Origin: Fervidobacterium pennivorans DSM 9078
GTDB lineage: Bacteria > Thermotogota > Thermotogae > Thermotogales > Fervidobacteriaceae
Direction of reading: 5' to 3'
DNA length: 64,000 bases
Assembly (NCBI RefSeq): GCF_000235405.2
Contig: NC_017095.1
Coordinates: 1,389,501-1,453,500 of the forward strand
The notes under the pieces were generated by a model. That model had not been told where the DNA came from. It was given only the letters and a program-made list of their open reading frames with translations, and searched no databases. The position numbers and the translations under genes were made by a program. Shown piece by piece: positions 27,174 through 34,530 of this stretch. The number at the start of each line of letters is the position of its first letter. The first letter of the stretch is position 1.

Positions 27174-27606
27174 AGCGCTTACTGAGAATATAAAATTAGC
27201 AAGGGTTGTGATACATACTTTTCTAACATTCCGTGGTGTATTCGATAAAGATATATTCGATACAGAGTTAGCTGTAAATGAAGCTATCGCAAATATAATC
27301 CAGCATACTTATAAAGGTGAACCAAATTATGTGGTGATGACTCTGAATTGGATAGAACCTGATACACTTGAAGTGTTACTCCGCGATTTTGGTCCGAAAG
27401 TGGACCCAACGAAAATCAGACCACGAGATTTAGATGATATCAGACCCGGCGGACTTGGGGTTTATATAATCCAACGTATTTTCGAAGTTATGGAATTTCG
27501 GAACGTAAGCCTTGGGAATTTACTTTACCTAAAACGCTCGTTCTTAATACCTCCTAAGAAGCAGGAAAATGGGAATTTAAATAACGAACCTTACAGAGAA
27601 TATTGA
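27145..27606 (+). CDS. RsbW/SpoIIAB-like anti-sigma regulatory ATPase
   Basis: A 153-residue GHKL-fold kinase of the RsbW type, acting in partner-switching signalling. The N-box is ELAVNEAIANIIQHTY (about 52-67), G1 is LRDFGPKVD (about 92-100), and G2 is PGGLGVYIIQRIF (about 117-129). TTG 27145 has GGAGGTAAT 5-6 nt upstream. No sigma factor, STAS antagonist or PP2C phosphatase is nearby, so its target is unknown; the overlapping upstream gene is the only obvious partner candidate. Confidence 0.85.
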   Translation: MNQTVTISFRALTENIKLARVVIHTFLTFRGVFDKDIFDTELAVNEAIANIIQHTYKGEPNYVVMTLNWIEPDTLEVLLRDFGPKVDPTKIRPRDLDDIRPGGLGVYIIQRIFEVMEFRNVSLGNLLYLKRSFLIPPKKQENGNLNNEPYREY

Positions 27607-27650
27607 AATTGACGAATTTTTTAGTCTTCCAAATGGAGGAAAGAGGATAA

Positions 27651-28013
27651 ATGAGTTGGCTTGCAGGTTTGACGAAAAATCCATCCTTTATGTCTGCATT
27701 CTTTGGCTTTTTGGCAGCCCAATTTTTGAAAGTGGTGATATACAAAGATTTTCGTGTATTTGGAAGATACGGTGGTATGCCCAGTGCTCACGTTGCCACA
27801 ACCTCGGCATTAGCTTGGGCTGTTGGTTACACTACAGGTTTTGACTCACCACTCACAGCAATTGCTGCAATCTTTCTTGCCATTACAACAGCCGATGCTG
27901 TTGGTTTGCGAAGAAATGTCGATCCGAATAAAGGCCATACACTGATGGAAGCTATTTATGGTTTTTTATTGGGCTGGATAGTTGCTCTGCTTACGGTTAA
28001 GTTGTATCGGTAA
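27651..28013 (+). CDS. Divergent PAP2 family membrane protein (YuiD-like)
   Basis: A 120-residue membrane protein related to PAP2 phosphatases. The motifs are GGMPSAHVATTSAL near residue 41, TADAVGLRRNVD near 79 and GHTLMEAIYGFLLG near 95, the last with the family's GHT...E..G pattern. Three or four hydrophobic segments are present. The natural substrate of this divergent group is unknown; lipid phosphates are suspected. ATG 27651 has AAATGGAGGAAAGAGG upstream. Confidence 0.88.
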   Translation: MSWLAGLTKNPSFMSAFFGFLAAQFLKVVIYKDFRVFGRYGGMPSAHVATTSALAWAVGYTTGFDSPLTAIAAIFLAITTADAVGLRRNVDPNKGHTLMEAIYGFLLGWIVALLTVKLYR

Positions 28014-28121
28014 TAACGTATCTCAATTAGCTTTGACTTAAATGAACAAAACGAAAAACACTTTGATTGAACATGTCTAAAAAGCTCAAGTTTTCTGTAA
28101 TGATATTGGGAGGGAATATGT

Positions 28122-28862
28122 GTGTTTTTTAGCTCGTCGTTCAAATTATTTGTCTTTGCAATTTTATTATTTACCGTCTCGTTAACAAGCGTTGTCAGTT
28201 TTGGACAAGATGGTGAGCAAACAAAATCACCAGACTGGTTTAGAAATGCTGTGGTTAAGAAGCGAGCCGGTATGAATTTAAAGACCGCTCCAGAGTTTGT
28301 AGATGACCTATGGAATGCGATATACACCATAAGCACAAAATACAATGTTCCACCAACACTTATAGCTGCTGTAATTTCTGTTGAAAGCAATTTCGCCAAT
28401 GTGAAAGGTGCCGGCGATGTAGTAGGGATGATGCAAATTTCCATCTCAACAGCCAAAGGTATATCGAAACTCCTTGGACTTGAACAACCTAAAAACGGTT
28501 GGAATGAACTCCTAACAAATTATTGGTTGAATATAACTTACGGCACTGCATATATTGCTTATCTTTACAAAAAGCACGGAACTTTTCAAAAAGCCCTCGA
28601 AGAATACAACAACGGAAAGAATAAAACTAAATACGCCCAGCTGATACTACAACAATACGACTTCTACGAGAGCCTCCATTCCGCCGAAATGAGAAATAAA
28701 CAGCAGTTGGATATAAATAATTCTGCAACATCTTCTGAAGCAACAGATACTCTGAATCCAGCAGATTCAACAAATTCACAACAAACGTCAGATGCGTCAA
28801 ATACATCAATTAACACATCAGAAATCAAAGTTCCACCGCTTTTTGGAGTAGCAGGCAATTAA
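28122..28862 (+). CDS. Lytic transglycosylase (SLT domain), exported
   Basis: Cuts peptidoglycan glycan strands in the periplasm. An N-terminal signal peptide (about 1-27, ending SVVSFG) precedes a soluble lytic transglycosylase domain. The catalytic Glu lies in AAVISVESNFANVKGAGDVVGMMQIS (about 84-107), and the later YGTAYIAYLYKKHGTFQKALEEYNNG is typical of the fold. The last 65 residues are Ser/Thr/Asn-rich and disordered-looking. GTG 28122 is chosen: GGGAGGG is 7 nt upstream, while the nearby ATG 28118 frame stops after four codons. Confidence 0.9.
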   Translation: MFFSSSFKLFVFAILLFTVSLTSVVSFGQDGEQTKSPDWFRNAVVKKRAGMNLKTAPEFVDDLWNAIYTISTKYNVPPTLIAAVISVESNFANVKGAGDVVGMMQISISTAKGISKLLGLEQPKNGWNELLTNYWLNITYGTAYIAYLYKKHGTFQKALEEYNNGKNKTKYAQLILQQYDFYESLHSAEMRNKQQLDINNSATSSEATDTLNPADSTNSQQTSDASNTSINTSEIKVPPLFGVAGN

Positions 28863-28904
28863 GCACTTTGTTAGAAAGAATTCTAAGAATGTGAGGTGTA
28901 TGAT

Positions 28905-29690
28905 TTGAAAGAAGAAAAAATGAAAATCGAAACAATACTAAAAATTGAACACCTATCTTTTTCTTACCCAAGTTTCAGTCTCCAAGACATAAGTTTCGAG
29001 GTTAAGAAGGGAACTTTCTTTGGTATCATTGGACCAAATGGTTCTGGAAAGACTACGTTACTCTCACTCATTATGAAATTTCAAAAGCCTAAAAGTGGGA
29101 GAGTCATAATCGATGGAAAAGATGTGCTCAAGCTATCTCACAAAAAGCTTGCACAATTGGTAGCGTATATCGCTCAAGACTTTAACCCTGCATACGATTT
29201 CACAGTCGAAGAATTGGTTGAAATGGGAGGAATCCCTCGTTCAGCACACTTTTTCGAAACAGCTGTTTACGAAGAAGATTTAGAAAACGCTCTTAAAACC
29301 GTTGATTTGCTTGAATATAGAAAAAGGCTATTCTCCACTCTTAGTGGTGGACAACAGCGCAGAGTCTTGATCGCACGTGCAATCTATCAAAACACGCCTA
29401 TCATCGTTGCTGATGAATTGGTTAATCACTTAGATTTAGGACAGGCGGTAAGAGTGTTAGATTATTTGAAACAGCTTACCAAAAGTGGAAAGACAATAAT
29501 TGGAACTTTTCATGATATAACGTTAGCTGCAAAGTACTGTGATGAGATTGCTGTGATGAAAGATGGAAAGATACTCGCTATTGGTGAACCGTCGGACGTG
29601 GTAAGTAGAGAGATTTTAAGCAGCGTTTACGGGGTATCTTTGGATGTAATTAAGCATCCGGAGAAAGGTTACCCAGTAATTTTAATTTAA
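28905..29690 (+). CDS. ABC transporter ATP-binding protein (FecE/BtuD type), no permease nearby
   Basis: A 261-residue ATPase subunit like those of iron-siderophore or cobalamin importers. It has Walker A GPNGSGKTT, Q-loop YIAQDF, signature LSGGQQRRVLIARA and Walker B IIVADELVNHLD, where the usual Pro after DE is replaced by Leu. The FECCD family often carries ELVEMGGIPR-like sequence after the Q-loop, as here. The start is TTG 28905, 6 nt after GAGGTG; GTG 28896 would lie within the ribosome site and ATG 28920 has none. No permease or binding protein adjoins it, so it must work with proteins encoded elsewhere. Confidence 0.85.
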   Translation: MKEEKMKIETILKIEHLSFSYPSFSLQDISFEVKKGTFFGIIGPNGSGKTTLLSLIMKFQKPKSGRVIIDGKDVLKLSHKKLAQLVAYIAQDFNPAYDFTVEELVEMGGIPRSAHFFETAVYEEDLENALKTVDLLEYRKRLFSTLSGGQQRRVLIARAIYQNTPIIVADELVNHLDLGQAVRVLDYLKQLTKSGKTIIGTFHDITLAAKYCDEIAVMKDGKILAIGEPSDVVSREILSSVYGVSLDVIKHPEKGYPVILI

Positions 29691-29787
29691 TCACTTAAGT
29701 GCAAAATAAATAACCGTAGTTCGCCACCTTATCATCAATTCAAGAGTTCTCAGCATGTCTTGTTACATTTGTCTTTTTTTCTTAACG

Positions 29788-29817
29788 TTGACTTTTTAAA
29801 ATTGGTTGTGGTAATAT
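29788..29817 (+). promoter_or_regulatory. Promoter of the uraA-purine operon
   Basis: TTGACT (29788-29793), an 18-bp spacer, and TAATAT (29812-29817) preceded by TGTGG. Transcription would start near 29824, so the mRNA leader begins just before the PyrR-like hairpin. Confidence 0.6.
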
Positions 29818-29837
29818 AAGGTTGTAGGAATGAAAAA

Positions 29838-29868
29838 CCTTTAAACTCGCCCAGTGAGGCGAGAAAGG
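29838..29868 (+). promoter_or_regulatory. Putative PyrR-binding stem-loop masking the uraA ribosome site
   Basis: The leader RNA can fold into a lower stem CCTTT (29838-29842) / AAAGG (29864-29868), a three-base purine bulge AAA (29843-29845) on the 5' side, an upper stem CTCGCC (29846-29851) / GGCGAG (29858-29863) and a six-base loop CAGTGA. PyrR-binding loops are known for a CNGNGA hexaloop, an upper stem and a purine-rich 5' bulge, all matched here. The lower stem includes the AAAGG of the AAAGGAGG ribosome site (29864-29871), so PyrR with UMP would be expected to block translation. No pyrR gene is in the window; the role is inferred. Confidence 0.65.
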
Positions 29869-29878
29869 AGGAGAAAAG

Positions 29879-31126
29879 ATGGAAAAAGACGTTATTTTTG
29901 GTAATTCTGAACCTGAGAAGGTTGTTATTTCTGATTCCCGTGTGGACCTACCCGCCTCGAAAAGGTTCCTCCTATCTCTCCAGCACTTTGTAGCGATGTT
30001 TGGTGCGACCGTTTTAGTACCCCTGCTAACAGGATTAGACCCTCTCGTTGCTCTGTTTACTGCAGGACTCGGAACTTTGATTTTCCACTTTATCACAGGT
30101 GGTATCGTTCCTGTCTTTTTAGGTTCCAGCTTTGCCTTTATAGCCCCCGTTATACTTGTTAAAGAAAAATACGGAGACATACGCTATTCTCTCGGAGGTA
30201 TAGTAGTTGCTGGTGCAGTATACTTGGCCTTCTCGTTAATTGTGAAACTGATAGGGACGAATTTTATCAAAAAGCTCTTCCCTCCTGTTGTAACCGGTCC
30301 TATGATAATGGTCATAGGTCTTGGTCTAAGCCCTGTTGCAGTTAATATGGCTTCCTCAAACTGGCCCATCGCACTTGTAGTGATTATAACAGTTATCGCA
30401 TCCGCAACGATATTTAAAGGTTTTTTCTCTCTCATTCCAGTTCTTACCGGTGTTTTTGTTGGGTATATTACGTCCGTCCTCTCTGAGATAGTTGACTTCA
30501 CACCTATAACAAATGCTGCCTGGTTCTCAATTCCAAACTTCACATTCCCAAAGTTCGATGTTGGAGCTGTTAGCTTAATAGCTCCAGTTGCTTTCGTTAC
30601 CGTCATGGAACACATAGGTGATATAACAACCAACGGAGCTGTGGTCGGAAAGAATTTCTTTGAAAAGCCCGGTATCCACAGAACCCTTCTTGGGGATGGT
30701 CTGGCAACAATAGTTGCAGGCTTACTCGGAGGTCCTGCAAATACAACTTATAGCGAAAACACCGGTGTACTCGCAATAACTAAGGTCTACGACCCATCAA
30801 TCCTACGTGGCGCCGCCCTTCTTGCAATGCTGGTTGCTTTCTTCTCAAAGTTTGGTGCTGTTCTCCAAACAATACCTACACCTGTAATCGGTGGAGTGAG
30901 TTTAATACTATTTGGTATGATAGCTTCAGTAGGTGTAAGAACGTTGGTAGAAGCAAAAGTAGATTTCTCGAAATCCAGAAACCTTATCATCGCTGCATTG
31001 ATCCTCACACTCGGTATAGGAGGAGCGAGTATCAAAATCGGCGTAGTGGAACTCAAAGGTATGGCGCTTGCTGCACTCGTAGGTATCATTGCTAACCTTG
31101 TAATTCCAGAAAAGTTGGAAAAATAA
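29879..31126 (+). CDS. uraA: Uracil/xanthine permease (NCS2 family)
   Basis: A 415-residue nucleobase:cation symporter of the inner membrane. The pattern is that of the UraA fold: an initial QHFVAMFGATVLVP helix, GLGTLIFHF, a SSFAFIAP segment, and the family's conserved ALLGGPANTTYSEN-like motif near residue 283, here GLLGGPANTTYSENTG. About 12-14 hydrophobic segments are visible. ATG 29879 lies 7 nt after AAAGGAGG. It precedes purK by 40 bp and is probably transcribed with the purine genes. The PyrR-like leader points to uracil rather than xanthine as substrate, which is inference. Confidence 0.9.
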   Translation: MEKDVIFGNSEPEKVVISDSRVDLPASKRFLLSLQHFVAMFGATVLVPLLTGLDPLVALFTAGLGTLIFHFITGGIVPVFLGSSFAFIAPVILVKEKYGDIRYSLGGIVVAGAVYLAFSLIVKLIGTNFIKKLFPPVVTGPMIMVIGLGLSPVAVNMASSNWPIALVVIITVIASATIFKGFFSLIPVLTGVFVGYITSVLSEIVDFTPITNAAWFSIPNFTFPKFDVGAVSLIAPVAFVTVMEHIGDITTNGAVVGKNFFEKPGIHRTLLGDGLATIVAGLLGGPANTTYSENTGVLAITKVYDPSILRGAALLAMLVAFFSKFGAVLQTIPTPVIGGVSLILFGMIASVGVRTLVEAKVDFSKSRNLIIAALILTLGIGGASIKIGVVELKGMALAALVGIIANLVIPEKLEK

Positions 31127-31145
31127 AGAAGAAAGAAAACCGCAT

Positions 31146-31158
31146 AAAGCCGTGGGGG
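31146..31158 (+). repeat. 13-bp GC-rich word, copy 1 (contains purK ribosome site)
   Basis: AAAGCCGTGGGGG in the uraA-purK gap; its G-run followed by ATTAAGAG lies about 8 nt before the purK ATG and acts as the ribosome site. Exact copies occur at 31209-31221 and 31947-31959, and a 10-bp core at 34100-34109. Confidence 0.6.
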
Positions 31159-31166
31159 ATTAAGAG

Positions 31167-32369
31167 ATGATAAACTCAACAAAGAAAGACATATATATCT
31201 TTCCTATCAAAGCCGTGGGGGTTATTGGTGGAGGACAGCTTGGAAAGATGTTAACACTGAAAGCAAAAGAAATGGGATTCAAGGTTATCGCCCTTGATAA
31301 GGACCCAAGCTGTCCTGTTTCTTCAATCTGTGATGAGTTAATAATCGGTTCATTGTACGATACAGAAAAACTATACGAACTTGCGAAAAAATCTGACGTG
31401 GTCACATATGAAATAGAGCATACAAATACGGAAGCTCTTAAACAGCTCGAGAAAATCGGCACCAAAATTCTTCCATCACCAGCACTCTTAGAATTATTAA
31501 ACGACAAACTACAGCAAAAATCTCACCTAATAAAGCACGGTATACCAACATCAAAATTAATACGCGAAGTGACAAAGAATGACTCTATTGAGTACAAGTC
31601 ACGGACGAAAGAACTCCCGCCATTTCCGTTTGTTCAAAAGGCACGGAAAGGTGGTTACGATGGAAGGGGTGTTGCTGTAATAAAGAGTGAAAAAGACATA
31701 GACAAAATTTTGGAGACCGATTCATTTTTCGAAGAATTTGTGGAAATAGAAAAAGAAATTGCCGTTTTGGTTGCAAGGGATATTAACGGGAATATAGTTA
31801 CATATCCAGTTGTTGAAATGGTTTTCGACGATAGGTCAAATATCCTTGATATGCTTATCTCTCCAGCAAGGATACCAGAAGGCACATCACAGAAAGCAAT
31901 TAGTATAGCTTATGATATTATCAACTCTTTCGTTTCTTCTAATTTGAAAGCCGTGGGGGTTTTTGCTATTGAAATGTTCCTTACCAAGAGTGGTGATATA
32001 CTTGTCAACGAAATAGCTCCTCGCGTCCACAATTCTGGTCATCATACGATTGAGTCGTGTCTCACAAGCCAGTTCGAACAGCACCTTCGCGCCATAGCTG
32101 GACTTCCTTTAGGTTCCACTAAACAGCACACCCCAGCTGTTATGATTAACCTCCTCGGTGAACCTGGGTATACAGGCAAACCTGCCATAATCGGTCTTGA
32201 AGAAGTTTTGAAAACTGAAGGAGCTCATCTACATTGGTATGGTAAATCAACAACCACTCCTTTCAGAAAAATGGGGCACATCACAATAATAGATGAAGAT
32301 TTGAATTCAGCAATTGAAAAGGCTAAAGTAATTAAAGAGAGAGTTAAAATTATTTCTGAAAATATTTGA
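31167..32369 (+). CDS. purK: N5-carboxyaminoimidazole ribonucleotide synthase (PurK)
   Basis: Carboxylates AIR using ATP and bicarbonate in purine synthesis; works with PurE. The 400-residue ATP-grasp protein has GVIGGGQLGKML near residue 18, FVQKARKGGYDGRGV near 154, FVEIEKEIAVLVAR near 190, and NEIAPRVHNSGHHTIE near 289. Compared with family members that begin directly at the GIIGGGQ strand, it has about 15 extra N-terminal residues. ATG 31167 is supported by the GGGGGAT site. Two copies of the AAAGCCGTGGGGG word lie in its coding part, in the same reading frame (K-A-V-G). Confidence 0.95.
   Translation: MINSTKKDIYIFPIKAVGVIGGGQLGKMLTLKAKEMGFKVIALDKDPSCPVSSICDELIIGSLYDTEKLYELAKKSDVVTYEIEHTNTEALKQLEKIGTKILPSPALLELLNDKLQQKSHLIKHGIPTSKLIREVTKNDSIEYKSRTKELPPFPFVQKARKGGYDGRGVAVIKSEKDIDKILETDSFFEEFVEIEKEIAVLVARDINGNIVTYPVVEMVFDDRSNILDMLISPARIPEGTSQKAISIAYDIINSFVSSNLKAVGVFAIEMFLTKSGDILVNEIAPRVHNSGHHTIESCLTSQFEQHLRAIAGLPLGSTKQHTPAVMINLLGEPGYTGKPAIIGLEEVLKTEGAHLHWYGKSTTTPFRKMGHITIIDEDLNSAIEKAKVIKERVKIISENI
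31209..31221 (+). repeat. 13-bp GC-rich word, copy 2 (inside purK)
   Basis: AAAGCCGTGGGGG encodes the Lys-Ala-Val-Gly just before the PurK glycine loop, using codons (GCC, GTG, GGG) that are uncommon in the surrounding AT-rich genes. Confidence 0.6.
31947..31959 (+). repeat. 13-bp GC-rich word, copy 3 (inside purK)
   Basis: AAAGCCGTGGGGG again encodes Lys-Ala-Val-Gly (in NLKAVGVFAIE), the same frame as copy 2, 738 bp downstream. Confidence 0.6.
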
Positions 32370-32390
32370 AAAATACTGAGGTGAAAGATT

Positions 32391-32924
32391 ATGGGAAATG
32401 TAAATCCTCTCGTTGGGATAATAATGGGTAGCGATTCAGACCTCACTGTTATGAAAGATGCTGCACAAGTTCTTGAAGAGTTTGGTGTCCCATACGAAAT
32501 CACAATAGTCTCCGCACACAGAACTCCTGAAAGGATGTTTGAATACGCAAAGAAGGCTGAAGAAAGAGGAATAGAAGTAATAATAGCAGGTGCTGGTGGT
32601 GCAGCACATCTGCCCGGAATGACCGCATCGATAACAACATTGCCTGTTATAGGTGTGCCTGTGAAAGGCTCGAATTTGGAAGGGCTTGACTCACTCCTTT
32701 CGATTGTTCAAATGCCCAAAGGTATACCTGTAGCCACGGTTGCAATTAACAATGCCAAAAATGCCGGTTTGCTCGCAGTTGCAATCCTTGGGATAAAGTA
32801 TCCAGAGCTAAGAGAAAAACTAAAGGCGTATAGAGAACGCATGAGGCAAGAAGTTTTAACAAAGGCTAACGAGTTAGAAAATATGGGATATTCTAATTAT
32901 CTAAAATCCCATTTCCATGGGTGA
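32391..32924 (+). CDS. purE: N5-carboxyaminoimidazole ribonucleotide mutase (PurE)
   Basis: Converts N5-CAIR, the PurK product, to CAIR. The 177-residue protein has the class I motifs GSDSDLTVM near residue 13, SAHRTPERM near 44 with the catalytic His, [12 protein letters not shown] near 71, and [28 protein letters not shown] sequence near 90-112. ATG 32391 follows GAGGTGAAAGATT. The unusual feature is none; it is 21 bp after purK and 15 bp before purC. Confidence 0.97.
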   Translation: MGNVNPLVGIIMGSDSDLTVMKDAAQVLEEFGVPYEITIVSAHRTPERMFEYAKKAEERGIEVIIAGAGGAAHLPGMTASITTLPVIGVPVKGSNLEGLDSLLSIVQMPKGIPVATVAINNAKNAGLLAVAILGIKYPELREKLKAYRERMRQEVLTKANELENMGYSNYLKSHFHG

Positions 32925-32939
32925 CAGAGGTGAAAAAAG

Positions 32940-33647
32940 ATGTCTGGGACGTTTTTATACGAGGGTAAAACAAAGATTGTCGAACTCGCTGAAGATGGTC
33001 AAAGCGTTATACTAACATTTAAAGATGATATCACTGCAGGAGACGGCGCAAAGCACGATGTGCTGGATTTAAAAGGTCAATACTGTTCAGAGATTACTGC
33101 AAGACTAATGCATTATCTAAATACAAAAGGCATCTACACCATGTTTCTTAACTACATACCACCCAACAAAATCCGAGCCCGCAAGCTTAAAATGATACCA
33201 CTTGAAGTTATAGTAAGGTTTAAAAAAGCTGGTTCATTCGTGCGACGTTACGGTGGAAACGAGGGAGAAGATTTGCCAGGTCCGCTTGTTGAATTCACAT
33301 ACAAAAGTGATGTTATGCATGACCCTTTAATGTGTGTTGAACATCTCGAAGCACTCGGTATTTTAAGCAGGGAGCACGCTACAATAATCATAGACGAAGC
33401 AAAAAAAGCAGCAATGCTCTTGAAAGAATTTTTCACCTTGCACGGATTCGAACTCTGGGATATAAAGTTTGAATACGGATTTGACGAATCAGGTAACATT
33501 TGTCTTGGCGATGAGATTTCGCCTGATACAATGCGTTTAAGGAAAGCTGGAGAGATATTCGATAAGGATATCTATAGACGAAATCTTGGGAATCCATTAG
33601 AAAAATACGAGGTGGTGTTGAACTTATGCAGAAGTATACTTTTGTAA
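32940..33647 (+). CDS. purC: SAICAR synthetase (PurC)
   Basis: Couples CAIR with aspartate to form SAICAR. The 235-residue length is typical of the compact bacterial form. YEGKTKIVE near residue 7, FKDDITAGDGAKHDV near 28, EVIVRFKKAGSFVRRYG near 87 and LGDEISPDTMRL near 187 are the family landmarks. ATG 32940 has GACAGAGGTGAAAAAAG upstream. Its last 22 bp overlap purS. Confidence 0.97.
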   Translation: MSGTFLYEGKTKIVELAEDGQSVILTFKDDITAGDGAKHDVLDLKGQYCSEITARLMHYLNTKGIYTMFLNYIPPNKIRARKLKMIPLEVIVRFKKAGSFVRRYGGNEGEDLPGPLVEFTYKSDVMHDPLMCVEHLEALGILSREHATIIIDEAKKAAMLLKEFFTLHGFELWDIKFEYGFDESGNICLGDEISPDTMRLRKAGEIFDKDIYRRNLGNPLEKYEVVLNLCRSILL

Positions 33648-33874
33648 TCGATATCCAATACAAAAGCAACGTACGCGACCCAAGGGGAGAAACGATAAAA
33701 AGGGTGCTCAACGAGGAGTATTCCATTCCAGTAAGTTCACTAAGGTTAGGCAAATCCATACACCTCGAGGTTGAGGCTGAAAACGAAGAACAAGCAAGGC
33801 AACTTGTTGAAAAAGCCTGCAGTGAACTTCTAGTAAACCCCGTTACCGAAACATATGAGGTGAGAAAGCTATGA
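33626..33874 (+). CDS. purS: Phosphoribosylformylglycinamidine synthase subunit PurS
   Basis: The small subunit (82 residues) that bridges PurQ and PurL in the three-part FGAM synthase of Gram-positives, Thermotoga and archaea. The ferredoxin-like pattern is seen as a DPRGETIKRVLNEEY segment near residue 17 and ENEEQARQLVEKACSELLVNPVTETY at the end. ATG 33626 overlaps the purC end by 22 bp and the stop overlaps purQ by 4 bp, so translation is coupled. Confidence 0.95.
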   Translation: MQKYTFVIDIQYKSNVRDPRGETIKRVLNEEYSIPVSSLRLGKSIHLEVEAENEEQARQLVEKACSELLVNPVTETYEVRKL

Positions 33875-34530
33875 CTCTTCCAAAAGCCCAGGTAGTTGTG
33901 TACCCTGGGAGTAACTGTGACAGGGATGCCCTTTGGGCATGCAAATACGTAGGATTTGATGCAGAATTCATAGATATCCATTCTGATATAGACGCTGACT
34001 TGTTGGTTCTACCTGGTGGATTTTCGTATGGAGATTACCTTCGTGTCGGAGCAGTCGCTGCTCGTGAACCGATTGCTCAAAAGATAAAAGAGTTTGTGAG
34101 CCGTGGGGGGCTTGTTATTGGCATTTGCAATGGCTTTCAGATACTTGTCGAAATGGGACTATTGGAGGGAGCTCTTCTTCAAAATTCTAATGGAAAGTTC
34201 ATCTGCAAAATTGTAGATTTGGAAGTTGTGGACAACTCAACACCTTTCACCAGCTATTATTTAAAAGGCGAACGTATCAGATTACCCATTGCTCATGGAT
34301 TCGGTAGGTATGTAAAAACTAACGATGTCAATGTAACCCTTAAATACATAGAAGACGTTAACGGTAGCGACGAATTGATAGCTGGAATAACCAACGCCAA
34401 CAAAAATGTTTTCGGTTTGATGCCACATCCTGAACGTGCAATGGAAAAAATACTTGGCTCGGACGATGGCTTGAGAGTGTTCTTATCTGCGTTCAACTAT
34501 ATCAAGAATAACGGTGGTGTTAGGGGATGA
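33871..34530 (+). CDS. purQ: Phosphoribosylformylglycinamidine synthase subunit PurQ
   Basis: The glutaminase subunit (219 residues) that releases ammonia for FGAM formation. The class I amidotransferase triad is complete: nucleophile Cys in GICNGFQIL (near residue 86), His and Glu in MPHPERAME near 190. PGGFSYGDYLR near 49 is typical. ATG 33871 overlaps the purS stop; its own stop overlaps the purL start (ATGA). The 10-bp core GCCGTGGGGG lies at 34100-34109, in a different frame from the purK copies. Confidence 0.97.
   Translation: MTLPKAQVVVYPGSNCDRDALWACKYVGFDAEFIDIHSDIDADLLVLPGGFSYGDYLRVGAVAAREPIAQKIKEFVSRGGLVIGICNGFQILVEMGLLEGALLQNSNGKFICKIVDLEVVDNSTPFTSYYLKGERIRLPIAHGFGRYVKTNDVNVTLKYIEDVNGSDELIAGITNANKNVFGLMPHPERAMEKILGSDDGLRVFLSAFNYIKNNGGVRG
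34100..34109 (+). repeat. 10-bp core of the GC-rich word, copy 4 (inside purQ)
   Basis: GCCGTGGGGG, here encoding parts of Ser-Arg-Gly-Gly. It lacks the leading AAA of the other copies and is read in another frame, so amino acid conservation does not explain it. Confidence 0.5.
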
